NCBI GenBank assembly: GCA_022494885.1
Contig: JAGVSM010004545.1
Span: 26,668-90,667 of the forward strand
Length of the DNA: 64,000 bases
DNA from: Micrasema longulum
Taxonomy: Eukaryota; Arthropoda; Insecta; Trichoptera; Brachycentridae
Direction: 5' to 3'
Position numbers and translations under genes: made by a program. Under the pieces are notes generated by a model, which saw nothing but the letters and a program-made list of their open reading frames with translations, searched no databases and was not told the origin of the DNA. Shown one piece after another: positions 11,376 to 22,189 of the stretch (position 1 is its first letter; every line of letters starts with the position of its first letter).

Positions 11376-12455
11376 TGTATGTATAAATCTATATAATATA
11401 AATAAATGTAGATAAAATCTCGTTGAGTGAAGTGTGGCAAACTTTGTTTCAGTAATACACACTTATTGATTCCACTGACATTTTTTTAGTAAAATTGTTT
11501 CTAAATATTCTCTATTAAGAAGGATGGCAGCCTGAAATAATAATTGATGGAAGAAAAAACAGGCCCATGTGTTTTCTCTTCCTTTCCGCAAAAATGTGAA
11601 TGATACCGTAGACATTTTCTCTTTAAAATTAATGAATGGTAAGTCAGCCAGAATCATAAAACAGCTTTTTCATGTTTTCATGGCTCGGTGAAGACAACTT
11701 TGTATTACGAGTATCTACGTTTTTTTCTATGGTCTAACGCGTTGGCTGTTTCACGGGAAAACTTTCAAAAACAAATTAAAATCGAATTCAATTGAGTCCG
11801 CTTTGCAGAAGTGAAAAATTTTATATTAGGTTTGGTTCTCGCCATTCTGATTTTCCTTCGTTATTTTTTAGCTCTGATGTTAACTATAAAACAAATTAAT
11901 GCATTGACTGTTTAAAGGTATAAGAAAAAGTTATTTGAATTTCATTTAGTTGATAATTTAAAAAAATCTCGTATATTTACTTTCATTTTACTTTGGTAAT
12001 TAAATCCGATTATATATATAATTCATTAAATATTTGTTTTTCTCAAAAAGGTACTTACTCTAAAACTGGTTAATTTTTAAAATATACACAGGTAATTAAA
12101 AATGTATTTTTAATGCTTAGAACAGTTACAACCCGAAAGTGTTTTAAAAAAAATAAAAAAATTATGTAAATAGAAAACTGTAATTATTTATGTAATCCAC
12201 GTAAGTTAATAAAAGTAACATTTTCGTCAAAATGAGATACTTTATCTTACCTTTTTTTGTTCAACTCTATTATCCATTTTGACAAAAACGTAATATTTAT
12301 TTGACGTTTTTTTCACTGGCTTTTTACACCGTAAAAAGTTCAACGGTCAACACTAATAAAAATTTGAAAGTGTTTTATTCTAAGTAAGTTTCAAATGTTA
12401 CACACTTATCTTTAAAAAAACATTTAATTGCATATCAAACCTTGATTTAATACTG
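11376..12455. other. Intergenic, 3' side of the H4-like gene
   Basis: A/T-rich. An imperfect inverted repeat lies at about 12218-12240 and 12275-12297 (ATTTTCGTCAAAATG against CATTTTGACAAAAACG), downstream of the H4-like gene on its strand. No other feature recognised. Confidence 0.35.
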
Positions 12456-12459
12456 TACA

Positions 12460-12465
12460 TTTATT
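12460..12465 (-). terminator. Possible poly(A) signal of the H4-like gene
   Basis: AATAAA on the minus strand, about 200 nt past the stop codon. No histone-type 3' stem-loop (GGCYCTTTTCAGRGCC-like) was seen between the stop and this point, so if the gene is expressed its mRNA is more likely polyadenylated. In an A/T-rich genome the hexamer alone is weak evidence. Confidence 0.3.
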
Positions 12466-12661
12466 ACAAAAAACTATTTAACTGGACAAATTACAATAAT
12501 AAAAAAAACTGAATCCCATAGGATGACACAAATATGTATTACATTCGATTGTTATGATTCTTATCAATTTTCACCATGAGCATAAAAACTACAGTTCTAC
12601 AATGGGCGTAAATTTGAAAATAACGGCACCCAGTATTAAACATTGGAGGTAGGTAGTATTT

Positions 12662-12970
12662 TTAATGTGTTACAAAGCCACGTGTGCCTCTTCCATGACG
12701 TTCAAGGGATCTGTTGATGTCAATAGTGCTAACCGTATTCTTTGTGGTGAATTTAGAGTAGATGACGGCGTCCCTAATGACTTTTCTTAGAAATTTCTTT
12801 AGTTCTATCTGAAATTCTTTGTATAATGGGATCATCATTCGCCTTATCCCGGATCTTCGAGCCACACGACAAATATCTAATCGTTTTATTCTTTCAACAC
12901 TGTTTCTGATCATCTTCCTGGAAGACACTGTGATTCTTTGACAACAACCCGTTTTTTTGCAACCAGGCAT
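12662..12970 (-). CDS. Divergent histone H4 variant
   Basis: Intact 102-codon ORF with a true ATG in a good insect-type context (CCAAC before ATG) and a TAA stop. Canonical H4 has 103 codons. Residues 17-101 (initiator Met not counted) align to H4 residues 19-102 without gaps; I count about 33 identities in 87 positions. Conserved blocks are ARR (H4 38-40), the R45 position, LK.FL (58-62), VIRDAV (65-70), Y72, TV (80-81), D85, R92, G94-R95 and GF (99-100). The tail differs completely: MPGCKKTGCCQRITVSSRK keeps only the RK equivalent to R19-K20, loses the GKGGKGLGKGG pattern with K8, K12 and K16, and has three cysteines. K77, K79, K91, H75, Y88 and Y98 are replaced, and E52, E63 and E74 become basic. 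Family knowledge predicts a nucleosome core or chromatin protein. A lineage-specific or germline role is inference. No intron is needed inside the CDS. Alternatively it is a relic of an H4 retrogene, but an open frame at this divergence argues for selection. Confidence 0.8.
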   Translation of the reverse strand: MPGCKKTGCCQRITVSSRKMIRNSVERIKRLDICRVARRSGIRRMMIPLYKEFQIELKKFLRKVIRDAVIYSKFTTKNTVSTIDINRSLERHGRGTRGFVTH

Positions 12971-13460
12971 GTTGGTTCTTCAAAATATCAACTGCAAATC
13001 AAGAATGAATCCAAAAACTTGTATAATTTCAACTATTTATCCGATGAAAAATAATTTCTTCACTTTTACTATTTAGAAACTGTCGTTATCCAGAAGTTGC
13101 TTTTGTTTTTGAAAGGAATGATTTTGTTTTTTTAAACGAGTTTTATTTGGTTATTTACAAATAGGTAGGTTTTGATTTTTTAAGGAACCTCAGTGCTACA
13201 GGAAATTGGATATAGAAAATGTTTTCTTTCACTTGGTACAAATTTTTGACAAAAGTAAAATTATTTAAAAAAATTGAAAGACGAAGTTATTCGAAAATGT
13301 GTGAAAAAATTAATAAATATACGTTTTGATAATAATGAACTTCTTTAAAATATCATAGGTTTTGGTTAACAGCTGTTTATAACAGCCGATCATTTATGTG
13401 TTGTAATAAATTTCCGGGATTTCAGGAAGCCATGTTTAGCGTGTTTTTAAATGTACGGGG
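12971..13460 (-). promoter_or_regulatory. Upstream region of the H4-like gene
   Basis: On the minus strand the ATG is preceded by about 25 nt after a TTGATTTGCAG that could be a 5' UTR splice acceptor, and by weak TATA-like runs (GGATAAATAG about 80 nt upstream). None is decisive. No canonical histone-gene promoter elements or neighbouring histone genes were seen. Confidence 0.2.
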
Positions 13461-13464
13461 TTCT

Positions 13465-13560
13465 CTTTAATTTAATGTGGTTTTTGTCAAGCCTGGGTAT
13501 TCTGTGCTAAAATGTATCACTGTAATTGGGTCTCCTGGCCGGTTCGGCTTTTTTTTATAA
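13465..13560 (+). repeat. SINE-1 body fragment
   Basis: CAAGCCTGGGTATTCTG, CACTGTAATTGGGTCTCC and TGGCCGGTTCGGC followed by a T-rich run correspond to the SINE-1 body at 40.73-40.80 kb. The head has eroded. Confidence 0.55.
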
Positions 13561-13849
13561 ATGTCTACTCAACTCACAGACGACGGATGACAACTCGTTT
13601 TTTTAGTCATAGCTATCATGAAAATACGTAACAATTTTTTTAAATTATGTTTGATAGTTTATTAACAAATAAGAAAAAGCTGAACTTTCTCATTGGCAAT
13701 ATCAACGTGAATTTTCAAACTCTCATCTGATTTTGGGTGTGAATAGTTCATTTTTAAAGGCAACGAAAACAGTATCAATATTTTTTATTCTGTTTGATAT
13801 TCACTCTGAATTTTATTCCTGTAGTGTTTATTATTGACTATTATTAGTT

Positions 13850-14135
13850 TTGTATTCTATCAGGACAGGTGTCACCGACATTGGCAATCACTTCTTTATA
13901 GTGATATGCTGGGAAATTTTTATCAAAGTGGTTTCCTGTTGCCTTTTTTGATTGGTTTTCTGGAGGGGTCGCCTTCCCTTAGCTGGGTGGGTCCCAATGT
14001 TTTGACGCCAGACATTTGTCATTCCCCGTCGCACTATCTGCTATGATACTGTTGGTTATATCAGTGGCCATATTGTCCAAGGTCCCTGGTATTACTACAA
14101 ATATTAAGGAGTCTGTCTTATCGTGACACTATCGA
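13850..14135 (-). repeat. REP-D copy (minus orientation)
   Basis: Read on the minus strand it aligns with the GC-richer repeat at 32.77 and 39.55 kb. Plus-strand blocks that correspond are GACATTGGCAATCACTTC, GGTTTCCTGTTGCC, CTTCCCTTAGCTGGGTGG and CGCACTATCTGCTATGAT. It is the most diverged of the three copies. The open frame inside it at 13834-14046 is a by-product. Confidence 0.6.
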
Positions 14136-15330
14136 ATCATGCTTTCCAGCAAGACATGTTCCATCATGACCATATCGACCATTAGAATCTCAATTTTTTT
14201 ATGAAGGAATATTAATTTACAGGTTTTTGTAATAAACTTTATCTTAAACTCTTTATAGGATATTTGATTTGCTAACTGAAAAAATACTTATAAAATAATA
14301 TTATGTACGGCGTTTGTTATAGAAAATTGCCGCATTGTTAGTAAAATACCACGATTTTCTTTATGTCAGAAAATGTTTAAATGAAAAGCGTATAATATGT
14401 GTTGTATCTTGAGTAATAATTTAAGGAAAGTATGTTTATAAAAGCCCTTATAACGAGACCGTTTACAATTTATTCCCCCATAAAGACGGATAAGGAGGTT
14501 CTCCCATAATTTTCAGAACATTATGGTGGCTCGGCCGTGGCAATTATTCCATCCGAAACTGGCTTGCTTATGGTTATTACACCTTAGTGTTAAGTTATGA
14601 AAATCATTACGTCATATCAATCATTATTAAAGCGAATGCGGATATCGAAAGTTTCAAATCGCCAATATATTAGACTAGGAAATATATTATAGTTTTCAAC
14701 GAGCACCTAACGATGATGAATTACTAAACGGGATACTTACTCACTTCTCAGATAGGGGCTTGCTTTAAGTTAAGTGTTTCCTTAACCCTACTTGCGATAA
14801 GATATATTGTTGAAGCAAATTTCCAGATCGTTCATTTATACTGTAAATGCATAGATACTTATTTGATATCTTCAAATCAAATGATTGATTGTGCTTCATT
14901 TTATTTATATATCTACCGCAAAAGTCATTGAAAAGTGACGCAACATAAAAATTTGAGCATGTATTGGTTTACCCATGATGATAGACTTACTCGTATTTAT
15001 GTATTTTAAATTTTACTATTCTATAAAAATATATATATTTATACTCCATTGTATCTCTGTTCTGTATTTAGGTGAGATAAATTCATAATTCAATAAGTTG
15101 TGCATGTGTTTTTTTTATATCCAAATTTTTTTTTTTTGCAAAATTTCTAGAAGTTTATGCTATTCTCACTTGAAAATTCCCTAATACGATAGATTGAGAG
15201 ATGACAAGAGAGAAACAGCATTATGATTAATTAAATTTTTGTATATTATGGAAAATAATATACATGTTACAATCGGTAGACGTAAATGCAAAAAAAAACT
15301 GATTTTTAAATAAAAAGACTAATAGCAATA
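14136..15330. other. Intergenic, no gene seen
   Basis: A patch at 14440-14600 is less A/T-rich than its surroundings but shows no coding pattern. The rest is A/T-rich with poly(T) runs. Confidence 0.4.
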
Positions 15331-15334
15331 TGTA

Positions 15335-15620
15335 TTTATTTATTAACGTCTAAAGGGCTTTTACATATACAGTGGGAATAAACGTTTCATCATCATCATT
15401 CTATGTCGGCTCCCTAGTTGGAGCATACGGTGTCCACAAAGATTCTCCAAACGTCTATGTCGACTGACAGCTCTTGTGTATCCTCCCAAGTCAGGTTCGC
15501 GTCCCGTAGTTCTGATTCTAACTGCCGACAAACAGTCAGCAGTGGACTTCCAGGACGTCGAGAACCTGATGCCTTGTAAAGTAGGCAGACGTGAAAAAAG
15601 CATACACACAATTTAAAACC
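15335..15620 (-). pseudogene. RTE-like LINE C-terminus with (ATG)n tail
   Basis: On the minus strand 15414-15611 encodes SGSRRPGSPLLTVCRQLESE, continuing to ELRDANLTWEDTQELS and VCSN before a stop. This is the same terminal domain as LINE-B (ELRGAGLTWE...AGDRFSWRQLV...CST) but diverged. It ends in (ATG)n (plus-strand CATCATCATCATT at 15390-15403), and a second LINE-like tail (TATTTATTTATTAACG) follows at 15330-15380. Confidence 0.6.
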
Positions 15621-15929
15621 AAAAAAAATAAATGAAAAATAAATTAAACAAATATTAGAAACTTAATTATTATTCCAAAATTTTCGAAGTAATTGGTTCA
15701 TGAAGTTTGATAAAATTATGGCAAATACATTTAATATGACCACTATCATAGATTTCATATAAAGCTTAAAGTACATAAAATGTTTAGTTATCAGGAAAAC
15801 AAATTTCTTCATATTGTTTATTGTTTTAGAATTAACTTTTCGGCACATTACACATACATTAAGGATATACTTTAAAAAAGAAACTTAGTATGTATAAATA
15901 TAGATCTATATACTACATATGACTTTAAG

Positions 15930-16090
15930 ATTATTTATAACGCAACTAGTTTCAGGTCTTCTGAATTACCCATCTTCGGGTGTAAATATAAACTTAAATG
16001 TCATTATACAAAATAGTAATAAGATACAAATAGGGTTGGATGGAGACGATGAAAAGATAAGGCCAGGGTAAAGTGGAGGGGGTAAGGTAG
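15930..16090 (-). repeat. Penelope-like end PLE-c with decayed hammerhead-like motif
   Basis: On the minus strand this aligns with the 3' end of the Penelope-like element at 56.63-56.80 kb. It covers the C-rich stretch, GTTTATATTTACACC, the GATGGGTAATTCAGAA block and CTGAAACTAGTTG. In the hammerhead-like motif (15940-15983) the core CTGA has become CCGA, which should abolish catalysis. Confidence 0.6.
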
Positions 16091-16469
16091 GGTTTTTATT
16101 TTCTATTTATTGGAAATATTGAAAGCACGGGTGAAGAATTTTGGATTACAATATTATTAATAATTAGAGTTTAGTCAGAATTTTTTTTTGGTATTTTGTA
16201 TTTTTAAAATTGTTTAGTAACAGAATGTAACAGTTTAATTTTATACTATTATATATTTTTTAGAAATCGCAATTTGAAAATTTGGAGACGAAGGAAAAAT
16301 GAAGTTTTTGTGATTTGGAGGTTTTATGTACACGCATACAATAAAATGAACTCATGTCTAATAAATTCCATTGGCTGATGCATTTTTTAAAATATGAAAG
16401 GTTTTTAATGAGGCAGGGTGACTAAAAGTGACTTTTGTTTATTTATGATCTGAACAATGCAAGCTATAG

Positions 16470-17145
16470 GAGTCAGTGAAAGGAAGGATATATTAAAACA
16501 TGTATCAGAAAATTGTTGACAAACCTCAGGAAAACTTTAGTCGTATGGATCTTAACATTAATACCAAAAAGACTTGTGACCCTGATCAGCCTCTGTATAA
16601 TAATGGACAGAGGATTGAGAAAGCTGACAGCTTTAAAAACTTGGGAGTTCACATAACTGAGGATGAAAGCATGCACAAAGAGCTCGCAACCCGCTTACGA
16701 ATTGCTCGAGCAACTTTTAACATAATGCGTGTTGTCTGGAACTTTTGTCTATATTCGATCAAAACGAAGTTTTGACTATTCAACTGTTGTATAATGCCAG
16801 TTCACCTATATAGGTGCAAATCTTGGCACCTTACCAAAGCTCAGAACACCAAACTTCTGAGTTTTGAGATTAAGTGCTTGAAGAGAATATTAGGTATAAG
16901 GTGGTTCTATTTTATAACTAACATTAAAGTCCGAAAACGAACGCAGCAGCATCTTATAATTAGCGTCTTGAAAATGCGGTGGACCTGGCTTAGACACGTG
17001 CTGCTCATGCCTCAGGAGAGCCTTAACCCAAGTTGCCTCTTCTATAATCCCGCGGGCTTGCGCCGTCCTGGAAGGCCGTCGGTGACAATCTTTGGACTTT
17101 ATTCGGCGGAACTAAGGGGCCCTGGATTAACGTGAAATGAGGCGA
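16470..17145 (+). pseudogene. LINE-B, RTE-like ORF2 C-terminal third with frameshift
   Basis: Two overlapping open frames make one LINE C-terminus. 16500-16775 gives NTKKTCDPDQPLYNNGQ, RIEKADSFKNLGVHITEDES and the LATRLRIARATFN block. After a frameshift near 16775-16800, the second frame gives LYRCKSWHLTKAQNTKLLSF, LKRILGIRWF, RWTWLRHVLLMPQ and AGLRRPGRPSVTIF. The catalytic RT core lies further upstream and is not seen, so the copy is truncated and dead. Related fragments are at 45.98, 57.89 and 60.56/61.25 kb. Confidence 0.8.
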
Positions 17146-17760
17146 GATATTTTAAACAATGCGTTTTATTTATAATATATTCTTCAAATATAACTGAAGT
17201 CCTAATGCTGCATTATTAAAATTATATGATAGTATTTTTTTTCTCTCGAAGACCGTAATTCCGAGATAAATAAAAAATCTCGTGTGCCTGGGTATCGTTT
17301 GATATTTACGTTTTCATGTATTTCCTGTAGCTAGTTTCAATACAAGGATTTACACATAACCTATGAAACCTCATAGTATTTAATTCTAATACAAACAACA
17401 AACAAGAGAAGCCACACATTAGCACCTCTCCTAGTAACTTCGCTTTATGACTTTGTCTTGTGTGCTAAAGCGATCTTAGTTGCATTAATCGTAACATAAT
17501 ACTGAAATTCTATAAAACATGTTATTTGTATCATAGTACTTGGTAAGTAAATTTATTTTACCTTGAATTAAATTATTTTTTTGATTAAAATAAAATAGAC
17601 ATATAAAATAGACTCATAAAAAGCAGCAGTAAAATTAAGGCAGTTATGATAACCGCAATGATTTCACTGTACTAAACTCAATATTAATTCACGTAATAAC
17701 ACCTTATAAATCGCAAAGTATACGGATTATAAGTATCTTTATTTTTTATTTGTCTGTGTT
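17146..17760. other. Intergenic, no gene seen
   Basis: A/T-rich sequence without recognised repeats or coding signal. Confidence 0.4.
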
Positions 17761-17764
17761 CAAG

Positions 17765-18115
17765 CGGATGAAATATAAGTTCTGTGTGTGAAATAGAACC
17801 AGGACCCTGGATGAGTGTTTTCGACTCGATGGCTAGTCTTAGGATAAATCCTGAAATAGGAAATCGAGACGGGATACATCAGCCTTGTAATGTTTGGTTG
17901 GCGCATTCGTCTACCATGCTTTTTACCATCCAGGGTTCGAATCCTGGCATAATTGACGTATATAATTTGTTTTAATAGCGGATTAACACTGCAATATTTC
18001 ACTGTCAGTGGACTCGGACCTAAAGACTACTTTACCTTTGTCTCATAGATGATCGAAGTACTCCGCATTTGGGTTTCTAATGAAGTGCCCATGCAAAGTG
18101 GAAAAAAAAAGACAT
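17765..18115 (+). mobile_element. SINE-3 with extended 5' region
   Basis: The tRNA-like part is TTGGTTGGCGCATTCGTC, ACCATGC and AGGGTTCGAATCCTGG (intact B box, about 17933-17948). The family body follows with the CGGACCTAAAG, TGTCTCATAGATGATCGAAG and TAATGAAGTGCCCATGCAAA blocks. About 100 nt upstream of the head, GTGAAATAGAACCAGGACCC is shared with the copy at 27.28 kb, so the element has a longer 5' end than the tRNA unit. Confidence 0.65.
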
Positions 18116-18655
18116 GTTTTTATTGAATAAATTGAAAACATATTTTTTGAGGAAATTCGTTGTAAACATAAAAACATTTTCAAAATAAAGGCATTTTCAT
18201 TATTAAAGATACCGGTTTAGGTGAAAACGCTCAATGGTTAATAAATGCAAATGTGAAAATATTGATCAATATGTACATTTATTTTATGTTTGACGATAGT
18301 TTATAATTTTAAATGGGATATACATATAAGAAAATTGTATAAGCGATTAAGGGCAATAAATAATAAAATGTACATATTGAAATATTATGTCCCTGTTAAT
18401 ACTTCGGGTACAATTTATTAATCTGTCTCAGAATCAATTATACGATATTCTTTACTTCTTGGGGGTCATCAAATGAAACTAACATTATTTTTTTAAACTT
18501 TAAAAAATTCAATGATCAGATTGTAACTACATAAAGATGAACACCGCCAGAGACACAATTCAAAATCATTAATGTATAAATCTGTAAATAAATTATCTGT
18601 TAGATCTCTACTTCAGTACAACTTTATTTGTCAGCATGCGTCGCACTCCCAGTAT
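18116..18655. other. Intergenic, no gene seen
   Basis: A/T-rich. No recognised feature. Confidence 0.4.
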
Positions 18656-18659
18656 AAAC

Positions 18660-19360
18660 ACAAATTGGTACATGATTTTAACACCAGTTTAAAGGGCTAG
18701 CTGTTCTAAGATATTGTTATAGGATGTCATGGCAAAGTAGTTGCAGCATTTGTACCCTACAATGGCATTCAAGAACTGCCTGCCAGCAAGTTTTAACTCG
18801 ATCACTTTCAGCCATTAATATATGGTATTAGAGAATCCATAGTTTAAGTTTTTAAAAAACTGCCTAATACCTGGAAACATATAACAATTTCGACAAACTG
18901 TAAATGATGTATTCAAGCGATTGCGTATCGAAATTTGGTCATCTTCATTGTCATGAGTATACGAAATATTTTCCAAAAATTAAAAAATCGATCACAAAAT
19001 GTGTACATTAGCTGAATACGAGGACTCTGCGGAATTTTTGGTAATGAAAGAGTTGACAAAAAGGCTCGGGAAGCAACTTTCAAAAAGACAGTTCCTGATT
19101 TTGCTGACTTTCCACTTAGTTTTGCCAAGATAAAAATAAGAAGCAGAACTTTGCAGCTCTGGAATGCTTGCTATGTAACAGCGCCAACAGGAGAGGTAAC
19201 GAAAATGTTTTATTTCATCTATTTACTATGCTTTTGATTTCAGAAAACTTCAGGGTGCAGGATACGAATTTACACAAATCCTGACGGAAGAAAGTGAATT
19301 CATGAGCTACTTGCACAGATTCAAGACATCAGAAATTTAAAAAAAACTTTATTATTTTGT
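18660..19360 (+). pseudogene. Retroelement RNase H domain relic
   Basis: The clearest part (about 19010-19190) reads GIFGNERVDKKAREATFKKT, corresponding to the C-terminal GHxGIxGNExAD motif of LINE-encoded RNase H (I/R1/Loa-type elements). It is followed by DFADFPLSFAKIKIRSRTLQ and a tryptophan (LWNACY). In the copy the expected GHSGI reads GLCGI, and the N-terminal half (18660-18850) is broken by stops. This points to a LINE group with an RNase H domain, distinct from LINE-A, -B and -C. Confidence 0.6.
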
Positions 19361-19544
19361 GCTCATATATAATTGATGAACAATATCTAAATAAAACAAA
19401 TTGTAATTATTATACTAATGTCGAATGTATTGCCTATTGTTTGAGAACCATAACAATTAAATAAATGACACCTACCCATGCGATGATGTTTCTCTCCAAG
19501 ATGTCTCCCATCTGTTGATGCGTTGCCCCTTTTTAAGTTTACAG

Positions 19545-19935
19545 ATAATGCAACTGGAGGTGCGATGCAGAAGTTTAAATGTGGATTTACACGATGTTCG
19601 TGTTGTAATTAGTCGTAAGGACTTGCCAAGAGAGGCAAAATTACAAATGATAGAAATAAAAAAGGCAATAAAAAGTTTAAACGAAAGCCGGATACCAAAT
19701 GCCGAACACTTTTCAAGTAGATCGGACGGTTTGTTGACGAATGACAACAGTCCGCTTTCTCCTGAGAAGTTTTCTGTAGTTTCTTCGTCACTAGATCAAA
19801 TGCCGAGAAGCTCCTGAAATAGACAACAACCAAAATGTTCCACCCGATCCGTACATATTATGAACATATCAACTAAATGTAGTTTTTTATTGAAGCAAAT
19901 TCAATAGATCGTTGTTTTTTAAGTAAACAAATAAA
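19545..19935 (+). CDS. Candidate terminal exon of an unknown host gene
   Basis: A polypyrimidine-like stretch and TTTACAG (ending 19544) precede an open frame that continues to a TGA at 19815-19817. AATAAA lies about 110 nt later (19930-19935). The translation starts LEVRCRSLNVDLHDVRVVIS, contains a charged helical stretch (DLPREAKLQMIEIKKAIKSL) and ends in a serine-rich tail, unlike the LINE proteins nearby. No domain is recognised and upstream exons were not identified. It could be chance or an unrecognised transposon exon. Confidence 0.35.
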
Positions 19936-19939
19936 CAGC

Positions 19940-21910
19940 ATTCTAAGCAAGGTTATAAATAATGCAACAAAAATATGAAAAAAAAAAGATATTTAAATAA
20001 ATATGACAAAAGGACACTGGTATACAATATATCTAAAATGCATAACGTGATACCAACTAATATTAAGAAAAAAGAAAAGAATACAAGAGTGAGACGTACT
20101 CTCAAATTATGACTAATGGAAAAAAGTTTTTTATATGAGTAAACAGTCTTAATTCCTAACAAAAGATGGTGTAAAATGAAATGATTTTCAAATTTAATAA
20201 TTATTGAAATCGATTAAGTTTTAAACACTGAAATAAAAAAATAAGAAGTTGTTGACGAATTGTATGCAAACAATTCAGCAGGACTTAAGATTATTGTGTA
20301 AATGATTTTGAAAATAAAAATAATACAAAAAACAGAAGTAACGAAGCTAAGTCAATAAGTTTAATTGATTTTCATTTTAAAATATCTTCAAAAATCGACA
20401 ATATTGTAAAAATAAAATAATAATTGTGAAGTTTGTGTTAAATTCACGGAATCGTTTTCCTTTTTTCTTTTAATATCGTTTCATTTTCTTTATCACATTC
20501 GCTCCGGAAAACCCGATTACCAGTAATTATTTTGCTTCCTTCTGTTTTAATCCCTAATTTCTGTCGATAACAGTCAAAATATTGTCAGAAATGTCGGAAG
20601 CCCGCAGATAATACTCCTACACTATAATATGAAAAAAAAGGCAGCTTGAATCAAGATCAAATTCCCTTCAGGTATCTGCAGCAAGTGTCTAAGCCTGGTT
20701 CACCGCTGCTCCATCGAGACCCTCGGCATAGTAGGCTGTTGCGTTCATTGACGGACTACAAAACTTGGTCTAAAATCAAACCACCATATTCTTCTCAAGT
20801 ACTTACTTACGAAACTCTGAAGATTAGTGTATTAAGTTTTGATAAGATAGGCGTCATACAAAAGTTGAATGGTCATAATTTACTTTTAAAAGTGTAAATT
20901 TATGGTTTCATTCTATAATAACGTCGTATTCTCAAAATGTTATCCTTGAATTACTTTAGTGCTGTAAAAATCAATAATCTATCTTGTCAAGTATTCAAAA
21001 AAGGCTTTTGTCCCTTTCGAATTGAACTAATTTAGTGTTGAGCTAAGCGACGCCTTTCTCAATTATCCTAACTCTACAATAGAGCCACTTCCCTAAATAA
21101 ATAAGTGTCTTGCAAGTAAAGGGGGTCTTTTTTGCATATTGCGAGAAAATTCCACCAACGAATTTACTCAAAGAGAACTTCCATTTATAACCAGATGTGC
21201 ACGACGTTTATTCAATTACTTTAATATTATAATTTCAAACATTAACGGAAGCGGACATATTATATCATACTTAATATTACTTATATTTAAAAAATTAACA
21301 CGAAAATTAATGAACGAACAAAATTATTTACCCTTACGCATACGCATACGCATCATATTTTTGATCCCCATACTTCATTACATTTTTTTTGTTTTATTCA
21401 TTAAGAATTGAAATGAATAATTATTTCTTGATTAAGGCATATTTTTAATTTGCTGTAAAATTATGTTTACTTTGTTGTAAATAAAACGTAATTACACTTA
21501 TAATAATCCAATTTTATTTCTAAAGGCGGGTACAATATTATGCTTTCTAAATGTAAAATAAACATTTTAATGCATAAATAATAAAACTAACTAAAAACCA
21601 AATTAATGTTTATTTATTTTTGAAATAACAATAATAAATTAGCAAAACATAACAAAGCTAGTATTTTTTTAGTTCACAGCTTGCCTACAAAAAACATAAG
21701 AAATAAAAATACATCAAAAATTTAAATAAAATACAAATATTAAAAAAAAAAACTTTAAAATTTCGACAAAATAAAAGAATTTGGGCATATACAAAAAATG
21801 GTATAGGGCAACAATTACAAAACCCTCTTTGTTCGGACCAACTAAATTTTTATTATGTATATTGTTCCAAATATTCTCTAACTATCTATACCAGTCCTAC
21901 TTCCCACTTT
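19940..21910. other. Mostly A/T-rich intergenic sequence
   Basis: A GC-richer island at 20640-20830 contains an 83-codon open frame without a convincing start or splice site. I can assign it to nothing. The rest is A/T-rich sequence. Confidence 0.35.
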
Positions 21911-21916
21911 TCCAAG

Positions 21917-22098
21917 CGCAGCTCCACACAACAATGATCACGGGTGTTGAAAAACCGCCAGTTCCGTACGCAAGATGTGCCAGCGTCACACGACCGCCAG
22001 ATTTACATAAGGTTCCACTACTATGTCATGCCTCATCAGGTATTTGCACACCTTGTCCACTTCTCAACACTCCTCTCAAAAATTTAGAGTCTTTAAAG
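21917..22098 (+). CDS. Candidate coding exon, unknown
   Basis: A GC-richer block lies between an acceptor-like TTTTCCAAG (ending 21916) and donor-like AAAGGTGTAT (22095). An ATG at 21934 opens a frame reading MITGVEKPPVPYARCASVTR, then a cysteine- and proline-containing stretch to NLESLK. The contrast in base composition with the flanks is what suggests coding. The function is not recognised, and no partner exons were found. Confidence 0.25.
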
Positions 22099-22189
22099 GT
22101 GTATTTTTCTTTAATAAATATAAATGTTTCGTGCATAGGGAGTATTTTAGGGTGGTCTGAACAAATCCAATCACTTCAATTATATTGAC

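Noticed and set aside
12580..12661. Histone mRNA 3' stem-loop after the H4-like stop
   Set aside because: I looked on the minus strand for a 6-bp stem with a 4-nt loop near the stop and found none matching the histone consensus.
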